Source: an uncultured Bacilli bacterium
Lineage (GTDB): Bacteria; Bacillota_I; Bacilli_A; RF39; UBA660
DNA length: 12,479 nt
Direction: 5' to 3'
Assembly (NCBI GenBank): GCA_947625315.1
Contig: CANQOE010000018.1
Span: forward strand, 1 to 12,479
The notes below the pieces were generated by a model. That model was given only the letters and a program-made list of their open reading frames with translations. It did not search any database and was not told the origin of the DNA. The position numbers were made by a program, and so were the translations under genes. This document shows, one piece after another, positions 7,031 through 12,479 of this stretch; the stretch's first letter is position 1; every line of letters starts with the position of its first letter.

Positions 7031-7659
7031 GGAATAACTCCTACATACTTTAAATTGTTGAGATTAGCTTTTAATTGGACTTTAATGATAGATTCTAAAC
7101 CTTGAGGGTCTTTTTGAATATCTGCAACTTCCCCGATAAGAAGATTTTCTTTAATACTAGTTAAACCGGAAGTATAGATTTTATCACCAACTTGGATACT
7201 TGAGGCATCTTTAATATTTTTAACTAAAACTTGGTCATCTTTACCAGTTAATATACCATATTCATTATTTATTTTAACCGATAAATTTATTTTATTATTA
7301 GTTAATAAATATACTTCACAACTATGGGGTTGACAAGTATTTATTAAGCCTATAACCCCTTCTTCATTGACGACAATATTTTGATTATTAATATTATTTA
7401 GAGAACCTTTATCAATAGTTATTTTATCAAAAAAAGTATAGATATCTCTTAAGATAACTTTGCTAATAATTATTTTATAGTCATAATTGGTTAATTCTAA
7501 AGTTTTAGTTAAATTATGGTATTCATTTTCATAATAATTGTTTTCTAGGGCTTGATAACGGGAATTATCGAACTTGGAAAATAAATAAATGATATTATCT
7601 TTAGCTAAATAACCAATATATATTAAAATTAAAAATAAACAAAAAAATTTTTTGACCAT
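7027..7659 (-). CDS. mreC: Cell shape-determining protein MreC
   Basis: MreC is a bitopic membrane protein whose extracytoplasmic part oligomerises and activates the PBP2/RodA elongasome. Here one N-terminal TM (about residues 5-22, after MVKK) is followed by a short helical linker and the beta-rich MreC core. Family marks are VILRD..TFFDKITIDKGS, then GVIGLI, the QVGDKIYTSGL strand-turn and LIGEV, with the usual ending ..YVGVI. At 210 aa it is shorter than Bacillus MreC (290), mainly through a reduced coiled coil. The frame opens at GTG 7668, but that codon lies within the AGGTGA ribosome site of the ATG at 7659, so 7659 is preferred. mreD overlaps it. A decayed copy of its first codons is found at 8478-8526. 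Confidence 0.9.
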   Translation of the reverse strand: MVKKFFCLFLILIYIGYLAKDNIIYLFSKFDNSRYQALENNYYENEYHNLTKTLELTNYDYKIIISKVILRDIYTFFDKITIDKGSLNNINNQNIVVNEEGVIGLINTCQPHSCEVYLLTNNKINLSVKINNEYGILTGKDDQVLVKNIKDASSIQVGDKIYTSGLTSIKENLLIGEVADIQKDPQGLESIIKVQLKANLNNLKYVGVIP

Positions 7660-7701
7660 AATGTTCACCTAAAAATATTATAGCCAAAAAATTTAATTTT
7701 A

Positions 7702-8403
7702 TTATTTTCTCCTACTTAAGGTTTGACTTTTTTCAGTTAAATAATCTATAGCAAAATCTATGCCGGCAGTATTATATTTTTGAATTAATTCAGTTTCTAA
7801 GTTACCATCTTCTATATGTTTTAAATACTTTTGGGAATTGTAACCTAAATCATAATAAATTTCTAAATAATTTTTTAAATTTATTAAACGTTCTTTTTCT
7901 GTTACTTTAATGGTTTTTAATTCTTGTGGCTCCGCAATATTTTGGGATTTACTTTTTAGTTCAATTAATTTTTGTTGTTCGGTAATTAAGCTTTTTTTTA
8001 AATACTCTAATTCACTTTCCATACCTTGCTCTTCTTTTATGCCGCCTTTGTATGAAAGGTAATCAAATACATCAAAAAGTGATATTACAGGAGAAGCTAC
8101 TGCCAAAATAATTGAAATTTCAGGAATTAAAATTTCTCCGCTCATTAAATAAAAAATAATAAACGCTAAAATAGCCGCGGTAAGACAAGCTAAAAAATGA
8201 ACAGGAATAAAACGTATGCTTCTTTTCTTTTTACTATTAGCCAATTTTTCTTCTAATTCTTTAATTTTAGTTTCAATTGTTTCGATAACATTTTCTTGAC
8301 TTAAAATAGCATCTAAATTAGTGCAATTATCGACTATTTTTTGTTCACCATTGTCACTACTAATAACTACTTTATTATTTATATAAGTATATTCTTTATT
8401 CAT
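7702..8403 (-). CDS. Coiled-coil two-TM membrane protein, duplicate 1, unknown function
   Basis: A 233-residue protein of no family I recognise. Layout: a soluble N-terminus with a DNGEQKIVDNCTNLDAIL segment (15-34), coiled coil about 36-60, TM about 65-87, short loop, TM about 91-111, coiled coil about 122-155 rich in Glu/Lys/Gln, and a helical C-terminus with LKNYLEIYYDLGYNS and ending SLSRRK-like (TLSRRK). With both tails on the same side of the membrane this would be a hairpin-anchored protein with two cytoplasmic coiled coils. GAGGA precedes the ATG and a strong promoter lies at 8427-8455. It ends 42 nt before mreC, so read-through into mreCD is likely. It is highly similar to the gene at 8568-9314, most closely at both ends. 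Confidence 0.85.
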   Translation of the reverse strand: MNKEYTYINNKVVISSDNGEQKIVDNCTNLDAILSQENVIETIETKIKELEEKLANSKKKRSIRFIPVHFLACLTAAILAFIIFYLMSGEILIPEISIILAVASPVISLFDVFDYLSYKGGIKEEQGMESELEYLKKSLITEQQKLIELKSKSQNIAEPQELKTIKVTEKERLINLKNYLEIYYDLGYNSQKYLKHIEDGNLETELIQKYNTAGIDFAIDYLTEKSQTLSRRK

Positions 8404-8426
8404 AAAATTCCTCTTTTCAAAAGTAT

Positions 8427-8455
8427 ATTTTACTATAAAGCTTTAAAATTGTCAA
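8427..8455 (-). promoter_or_regulatory. Promoter of duplicate 1 (and probably mreCD)
   Basis: Minus strand: TTGACA (8455-8450, perfect -35), 17-nt spacer, TAAAAT (8432-8427). The start would lie near 8420, with the GAGGA ribosome site and ATG 8403 just downstream. The same element is conserved in duplicate 2 at 9339-9367. Confidence 0.75.
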
Positions 8456-8477
8456 CATTTCTGGAGCTTCTATTTAA

Positions 8478-8526
8478 CTAATATATATTAAAATTAAAAA
8501 CAAACTAAAAAAAATTTTTTGACCAT
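8478..8526 (-). pseudogene. Relic of the mreC 5' end
   Basis: On the minus strand ATG GTC AAA AAA TTT TTT copies the first six codons of mreC, then a small insertion shifts the frame and a TAA follows after ten codons. DNA similarity continues for about 16 codons. The mreC ribosome site AGGTGA has become ACGTGA here (8536-8531). It is therefore untranslated debris left at the edge of the duplicated unit, with the former mreC leader at 8527-8567. Confidence 0.8.
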
Positions 8527-8567
8527 AATTTCACGTAAAAATATTATAGCCAAAAAATTTAATTTTA

Positions 8568-9314
8568 TTATTTTCTCCTACTTAAGGTTTGACTTTTTTC
8601 AGTTAAATAATCTTTAGCTAAATCAATGCCCACAGCATCATAGCTTTGATTTAATTTAGTTTCTAAGTTACCATTTTCTAAATATTTTAAATACTTTTGC
8701 GAATTGTAACCTAAATCATAATAAAGTTCTAAATAATTTTTTAAATTTACTAATCTTTCTCTTTCGGTTACTTTAATAGTTTTTAATTCTTGTTGTTCAA
8801 CAATTTTTTGAGATTTGCTTTTAAGTTCAGTTAATTTTTGTTGTTCGGTAATTAATTGCTTTCTTAAATATTCTAATTCACTTTCCATACCTTGCTCTTC
8901 TTTTAGTTTGTTTTTATATATAAAGTAATCAAAAACATCAAATAATGATATTATAGGAACAACTACTACTGAAATAACTAAAATGTCAAGAAGAACCGGA
9001 TTCATTGGGCCAAATCTAGTATTTATTGTATCAAGAAATAGGTTTTCGCCCCATATTAAATGGAATAAAATTGGTGCTAAAATAACTGCGCTAATGGCAC
9101 CTAAAAAATGAACAGGAATAAAACGTTTAGCTCTTTTTTCTTTACAAGTAGCCATTTTTTCTTCTAATTCTTTAATTTTATTTTCAATTGTTTCGATAAC
9201 ATTTTCTTGAGTTAAAATAGCATCTAAATTAGTACAATTATCGACTATTTTTTGTTCGCCATTATCAGTACTTATAATTACTTTATTATTTAAATAAGTG
9301 TATTCTTTATTCAT
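8568..9314 (-). CDS. Coiled-coil two-TM membrane protein, duplicate 2, unknown function
   Basis: A 248-residue paralogue of the gene at 7702-8403. The N-terminal 50 or so residues and the C-terminal half are near copies (shared MNKEYTY, NGEQKIVDNCTNLDAIL, KEEQGMESELEYL, NLKNYLE.YYDLGYNSQKYLK, YLTEKSQTLSRRK). The membrane part differs strongly. Copy 2 has about 15 more residues between the helices (a GENLFLDTINTRFGPMNP segment), so the loop across the membrane is longer. AGAGGG lies six bases before the ATG, and a TTGACA/TAAAAT promoter at 9339-9367 starts just where the SPOR-like gene stops. No enzymatic motif is visible. The position between wall-remodelling and Mre genes hints at an envelope role, which is inference. 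Confidence 0.85.
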   Translation of the reverse strand: MNKEYTYLNNKVIISTDNGEQKIVDNCTNLDAILTQENVIETIENKIKELEEKMATCKEKRAKRFIPVHFLGAISAVILAPILFHLIWGENLFLDTINTRFGPMNPVLLDILVISVVVVPIISLFDVFDYFIYKNKLKEEQGMESELEYLRKQLITEQQKLTELKSKSQKIVEQQELKTIKVTERERLVNLKNYLELYYDLGYNSQKYLKYLENGNLETKLNQSYDAVGIDLAKDYLTEKSQTLSRRK

Positions 9315-9338
9315 AAAAAACCCTCTTTTCGAGAGTAT

Positions 9339-9367
9339 ATTTTACCATAAAGTCTTAAAATTGTCAA
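9339..9367 (-). promoter_or_regulatory. Promoter of duplicate 2
   Basis: Minus strand: TTGACA (9367-9362), 17-nt spacer, TAAAAT (9344-9339) preceded by TGG, so an extended -10 that copy 1 lacks (it has TAG). The -35 begins two bases after the SPOR-like gene's stop codon. Confidence 0.75.
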
Positions 9368-9368
9368 A

Positions 9369-9812
9369 TTATTTAACTAAATAGTTAGCTAAAGTTTTAA
9401 GAATGGAACTTATAATACTGGGATAATATTTTTTATCTGTAGTATTAATTAATAATTCATAGTTTTGAACTTCTCTTATATAAGCATTATTAATTTTAAT
9501 AGTTTTTTTATTATAATTAATATTTTCTTCATTAAAATAGGAAGATAATAAATCAAGACAATTATCATTAGTACAAGCTCCGATTAAAAGACGATATAAA
9601 CCATTATCTTCATAAATTAAACTATTAGCATAATTTAGAGCCATTTTTTTAACTTCTTCTTCACTATTATAAGTTCCTACATAAAAATAAGTAATAGTAC
9701 TTTCTTTAGCAAAAGTTAAAATATTTTGGTCACTAAAATATTTTTGATAAATTAAAGATATACCTATTCCTAAAATTAATGCGACAAAAAATACTTTAAA
9801 ATTTTGTTTCAT
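9369..9812 (-). CDS. Membrane-anchored SPOR-like domain protein
   Basis: A 147-residue protein with one N-terminal TM (about 5-22) and an exported domain. Residues 41-107 have the SPOR-like pattern of two repeats: YFYVGTYNSEEEVKKMA and, after a linker, GLYRLLIGACTNDN, then a second helix and strand. SPOR domains bind peptidoglycan with stripped side chains at division or engulfment sites. The similarity is weak and by eye, so the family is tentative. GGTGA precedes the ATG, and GATAAT (9835-9830) with an upstream TGC is a possible extended -10 without a clear -35. It follows spmB by 72 nt and may belong to the spore-type operon or be separate. Confidence 0.6.
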   Translation of the reverse strand: MKQNFKVFFVALILGIGISLIYQKYFSDQNILTFAKESTITYFYVGTYNSEEEVKKMALNYANSLIYEDNGLYRLLIGACTNDNCLDLLSSYFNEENINYNKKTIKINNAYIREVQNYELLINTTDKKYYPSIISSILKTLANYLVK

Positions 9813-9884
9813 AAATCTTCACCCATAATATTATCGCATAAAAGAAGCAAAATTTTTGTCGAAACAATGACCAAAGTTTAAATT

Positions 9885-10406
9885 TTAACCAAAAAACATA
9901 GCGGTTATAATAAAAGCAGCGATTATACCCATTAAATCGGCAAATAAACCAACTTTAAGCGCATACCTAGTTTTAGTAACACCAATACTACCAAAATATA
10001 AAGCTAAAACATAAATAGTTGTATCGGTACATCCTTGAATGGTAGAGGCTAGACGGCCAATAAAACTATCAGGGCCAAAATTAATAAATATATCATTCAT
10101 AATGGCTAAAGTTGCACTGCCACTTATTGGACGTAGTAAAGCCATAGGTAAGATATCAATAGGCATATTTAATTTAGTTAAGATAGGTGTTAAAAAACTT
10201 AAAACGCCTTCTAAAAAGTGACTATCTAAAAAAATATTGACCGCGAAAACCATTGCAATTATGGTTGGGGCTATATGAAAAACCATAATTAAACCTTCTT
10301 TAGCGCCAGTTAAAAAAGTATCATAAACTTTAACGTGTTTTTTAGCCCCATAAAAGATGATAAAAAAGACAAAAATAGGAATAATTATTTGCGATAAAAT
10401 TTTCAT
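9885..10406 (-). CDS. spmB: Spore maturation protein B
   Basis: A 173-residue integral membrane protein (SpmB of Bacillus has 178) of the nucleoside-recognition/Gate-domain family. Typical stretches are FLTGAKEGL, the MALLRPISGSATLAIMNDI block with its conserved Arg-Pro-x-Ser-Gly-Ser, and the STIQGCTDTTIYVLALYFGSIGV block. SpmA and SpmB are needed for proper dehydration of the spore core in Bacillus, with DacB acting on cortex cross-linking. The transported or sensed molecule is not known. Its ATG overlaps the spmA stop (ATGA) and no strong ribosome site is seen, so it is probably coupled to spmA. Confidence 0.93.
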   Translation of the reverse strand: MKILSQIIIPIFVFFIIFYGAKKHVKVYDTFLTGAKEGLIMVFHIAPTIIAMVFAVNIFLDSHFLEGVLSFLTPILTKLNMPIDILPMALLRPISGSATLAIMNDIFINFGPDSFIGRLASTIQGCTDTTIYVLALYFGSIGVTKTRYALKVGLFADLMGIIAAFIITAMFFG

Positions 10407-10984
10407 TTTTTAGCTCGCTTTCTAATATGATGGTCTAATAATAAACCTGAAATACTGGAGATAGTTGTAGCTAGAATACTCGTAATAATAATCTCTGTCG
10501 GATTTAAACTACCATGCATTATTCTTAAAGCAATAACTGTTGTAGGTATTAAAGTAACTCCGGCGGTATTTAAAACTAAAAAGGTAATCATGGCATCACT
10601 CGCCGTATCTTTTTTAGGATTATCTTTTTGGAGTTCTTCCATCGCTTTTAAACCAAAAGGCGTGGCTGCACTTCCTAAACCTAACATATTCGCGGCAATA
10701 TTCGAAGCAATATAGCCTAATGCTTTATGGTCTTTTCTAATACTCGGAAATAACTTACTTAAAATAGGATTTAAGAGTTTAGAAAATTTTTCTAATAAAC
10801 CTGAAGTTTCAGCAATTTTCATAATCCCAGTCCATAAGACAATTAAAGGAAGCATTTCGAGTATTAAATTAAAACCACTTTTAGCATGTGTTAAAATTCC
10901 ATTGTTAATGGTACTAATATTTCCCGTGATAAGAGAATAAATAATGGCAATAAAAATTAAACTAGCCCAAATAATATTTACCAT
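10403..10984 (-). CDS. spmA: Spore maturation protein A
   Basis: A 193-residue membrane protein (Bacillus SpmA 196) of the same Gate-domain family as SpmB. Marks include GIMKIAETSGLLEKFSKLL.P.L..LFP, ASNIAANMLGLGSAATPFGLKAMEELQ and the LNTAGVTLIPTTVIALR block. It presumably forms a membrane complex with SpmB. The ATG lies inside the end of dacB (7-bp overlap), with AGGTGG eight bases before it, and the gene ends by overlapping spmB. The dacB-spmA-spmB order is that of the Bacillus operon. It ends in a basic tail (HHIRKRAKK) and uses a TGA stop, which supports the standard code. Confidence 0.93.
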   Translation of the reverse strand: MVNIIWASLIFIAIIYSLITGNISTINNGILTHAKSGFNLILEMLPLIVLWTGIMKIAETSGLLEKFSKLLNPILSKLFPSIRKDHKALGYIASNIAANMLGLGSAATPFGLKAMEELQKDNPKKDTASDAMITFLVLNTAGVTLIPTTVIALRIMHGSLNPTEIIITSILATTISSISGLLLDHHIRKRAKK

Positions 10985-12066
10985 TTTTTAAACCACCTAA
11001 TAAATTTCTCCCAAAAACTCAATTTTTTAGTCTTTTCTTCCGTATTTATTTTTTTAGCATAAATACTTTCACTATGAAGCATAGTATCATTTAACATTAC
11101 TTGAGCTTCCCCAATTTTAATATTATCAATAACATTATCATATTTATATAAAATAATATTTACTTTTAAAGCTTTTTTTTCTTCATTAGTTACTAAAGCA
11201 TAATAATCATTTTTAATATAAAAATCAACATTTTCATAATAACTATCATCGACTTTAAAAGTAGCTTTATCTAAAGTTTTAACCGCTTCATATTTATTAA
11301 AATAAGTTTCATATAAACTTTTATGGTCATTAAAATCATCAGGGTCAGTTAAAGTTACTATTACTAAATCTTTATTATCTTTAGAAGCTGTAGAAACTAA
11401 AGTTTTATGAGCAGCATCAGTATAGCCAGTTTTGCCACCTGTAGTATATTTATAGATTTGAAACATTTTGTTTTTACCTTCCCAAGTATATTTTTTTAAG
11501 TTACTACTAGCTTCATAATGGGTAGTTCCAAATATTTCTTTAAAAGTAGGATTATGCATAGCTATTCTAGTTAAAAGAGCCATATCATAAGCTGTAGAAT
11601 AATTACCAATGCCATTTTCATCTAAACCATGAGGATTGACAAATTTAGTATCTTTCATACCAATAGTTTGAGCATATTCATTCATTAAATAAACAAAACT
11701 ATCTACCGAACCGGCAACTGTTTTAGCAATAGCAACCGCGGAATCATTACCACTGCGAAGCATTAGGCCATATAATAAATCTTTAAGTTTTATTTCTTCC
11801 CCGACTTCTAAATAAACACTAGAACCATAAGCTTTTAATATTTCTTCGTCAGTTACAACAATTTTGTCTAAATCACTATACATAATCGTTACTAAACAAG
11901 TCATAATTTTGGTAATAGAAGCAATAAGTTGGGGTTCATGCGAGTTTAAATCATATAAAACTCTTCCCGAATTAATATCCATAACTACGGCTTTATCAGC
12001 ACTTATAGCCAAACATTTAAAAGGAAATATAAAAAAACAACATAAAATAATTAAGATTTTTTTCAT
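10978..12066 (-). CDS. dacB: D-alanyl-D-alanine carboxypeptidase (class S11 PBP)
   Basis: An exported serine DD-carboxypeptidase that removes the terminal D-Ala of peptidoglycan stem peptides and so limits cross-linking. At 362 aa it is close to Bacillus DacB (382). All three penicillin-binding motifs are present: SITK (S50 nucleophile, K53), SGN (105-107) and KTG (212-214). The signal peptide is about residues 1-20 (KKILIILCCFFIFPF, cleavage after CLA). The C-terminal part (about 250-340) is beta-rich, and the extreme C-terminus (FWEKFIRWFKKW) looks like the amphipathic membrane anchor of this family. AGGTGA precedes the ATG. DacB rather than DacF or DacA is inferred from the following spmAB genes. 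The -10/-35 for this operon is not clear in the 50-nt gap before it. Confidence 0.93.
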   Translation of the reverse strand: MKKILIILCCFFIFPFKCLAISADKAVVMDINSGRVLYDLNSHEPQLIASITKIMTCLVTIMYSDLDKIVVTDEEILKAYGSSVYLEVGEEIKLKDLLYGLMLRSGNDSAVAIAKTVAGSVDSFVYLMNEYAQTIGMKDTKFVNPHGLDENGIGNYSTAYDMALLTRIAMHNPTFKEIFGTTHYEASSNLKKYTWEGKNKMFQIYKYTTGGKTGYTDAAHKTLVSTASKDNKDLVIVTLTDPDDFNDHKSLYETYFNKYEAVKTLDKATFKVDDSYYENVDFYIKNDYYALVTNEEKKALKVNIILYKYDNVIDNIKIGEAQVMLNDTMLHSESIYAKKINTEEKTKKLSFWEKFIRWFKKW

Positions 12067-12116
12067 ATTCTTTCACCTAATTAAATTTATGTTGTTTAAC
12101 AATTCTTTAGAATAAA

Positions 12117-12479
12117 CTATTTTATAGTATCTGTAAATAATTTGATTTCTTCTTCATTAGCAGAAGAGGCAAATCTTATTCCATCTTCCCAAATACCAGT
12201 ATTAGTTAATTTATATAATAAGTTAGCACTTTCCCCAATAGGACTAGATGCCGATGTACAAAAAGGAATAACTAATTTATTCGTAAAATCATTACTAGAT
12301 ACAAAGGTATTCATAGGCCAAGCAGCCTCACCCCACCAAATAGGATAACCTAAAATAATGGTATCATAATAATCCCAATTATCTACTTGAGGATTTGTTA
12401 AGGCTAATTTTCTTAAAGAAGGATCATCATGTTCTAGATATACTCTCGAAGTGGAATTATTATAGTCTAAATCTTCAGG
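12117..12479 (-). CDS. Flavodoxin-family protein (N-terminus beyond right edge)
   Basis: The minus-strand frame is open from the edge through 120 codons to TAG at 12119-12117; the in-frame Met at 12314 is internal. Visible are SRVYLEHDD, YDTIILGYPIWWGEAAWPM and then the PFCTSASSPIGES stretch and a WEDGIRF segment, the pattern of short-chain flavodoxins of the flavodoxin_4 type. These bind FMN and carry electrons. The N-terminal phosphate-binding loop, about 40 residues, is outside the window, so FMN binding cannot be checked. GYPIWWG is the loop that stacks on the isoalloxazine ring. It is 50 nt upstream of dacB and on the same strand, with no clear terminator between, but an operon link is uncertain. 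Confidence 0.88.
   Translation of the reverse strand, partial: PEDLDYNNSTSRVYLEHDDPSLRKLALTNPQVDNWDYYDTIILGYPIWWGEAAWPMNTFVSSNDFTNKLVIPFCTSASSPIGESANLLYKLTNTGIWEDGIRFASSANEEEIKLFTDTIK

Larger units (their letters stand above)
7611..8475. repeat. Tandem duplication, unit 1
   Basis: Direct comparison shows that this stretch and 8476-9367 are copies of one unit: the first codons of mreC, the mreC leader, a whole membrane-protein gene and its promoter. Matches run from aaccaatatata (7611) against aactaatatata (8476) to the TTGACA promoter elements (8455 against 9367). Unit 1 carries about 16 extra bases after its promoter (from 8456). Boundaries are exact to a few bases only. Confidence 0.85.
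8476..9367. repeat. Tandem duplication, unit 2
   Basis: This is the partner of 7611-8475. It starts with the decayed mreC fragment (8478-8526) and leader, then the second membrane-protein gene, and ends with the second TTGACA promoter. Unit 2 is longer because its gene carries an extra segment between the two membrane helices. The left junction holds tatttaacta (8471-8480), which also occurs at the stop codon of the SPOR-like gene (9370-9379). Confidence 0.85.

Noticed and set aside
7677..7682. TATAAT upstream of mreC (repeated in the relic at 8542-8547)
   Set aside because: No -35 element, and the transcript would begin at the AGGTGA ribosome site. Read-through from the upstream gene explains mreC expression more simply.
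10039..10221. Plus-strand 60-codon frame within spmB
   Set aside because: Antisense to the conserved SpmB block; no independent support.
12068..12116. Operator-like TTGTTTAACAA before dacB
   Set aside because: An 11-bp imperfect dyad in such AT-rich sequence is expected by chance, and no promoter is recognisable around it.
11864..12348. Plus-strand frames opposite dacB and flavodoxin (11864-12115 and 12142-12348)
   Set aside because: They lie opposite the DacB active-site region and a flavodoxin domain that both carry family motifs.
1..12479. Mollicute-type code with TGA as Trp
   Set aside because: Trp is TGG in every gene, and TGA acts as the stop of mreC and spmA at ATGA overlaps with the next gene.

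Overview
The window comes from a very AT-rich, low-GC Gram-positive bacterium (Bacillota, most likely a Bacilli lineage close to the Mollicutes/RF39 group; the lineage is my inference). The genetic code looks standard: Trp is TGG throughout, and TGA ends mreC and spmA exactly where the next ATG overlaps it. No tRNA, rRNA, CRISPR array, insertion sequence or phage gene was seen. All genes are on the minus strand except one flippase gene.

Reading in the transcribed (minus) direction from the right edge: a flavodoxin (N-terminus outside the window); an overlapping spore-type operon dacB-spmA-spmB; a small SPOR-like membrane protein; two tandem paralogues of an unrecognised coiled-coil/two-TM membrane protein; then mreC-mreD. 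The plus-strand SpoVB-type flippase converges on mreD, with overlapping stop codons and a shared two-way terminator. It diverges from a ComN-like post-transcriptional regulator. comN overlaps rel, the (p)ppGpp synthetase/hydrolase, followed by two twin 64-residue proteins of unknown function, dtd (D-aminoacyl-tRNA deacylase), an unrecognised 186-residue protein and acetate kinase ackA, which lacks only its stop codon at the left edge. spoVB, comN, rel and dtd also lie in one region in Bacillus, which supports those calls. The right half is an envelope/cell-wall block (PBP-type carboxypeptidase, SpmAB, SPOR-like protein, MreCD, flippase). The left half is stringent response, translation quality control and acetate metabolism.

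The most interesting points are: (1) rel is split by a one-base deficit in a poly-A run, and separately its HD hydrolase site has lost the ED dyad (HDxxED became HExxNN), suggesting a hydrolase-dead enzyme; (2) a twin pair of unknown 64-residue basic proteins lies between rel and dtd; (3) a tandem duplication of about 0.9 kb next to mreC copied a membrane-protein gene with its promoter and left a decayed 5' fragment of mreC between the copies, which reveals the duplicated unit. No clearly novel multi-gene system was found; the twin proteins and the duplicated membrane proteins are the best candidates for undescribed biology.
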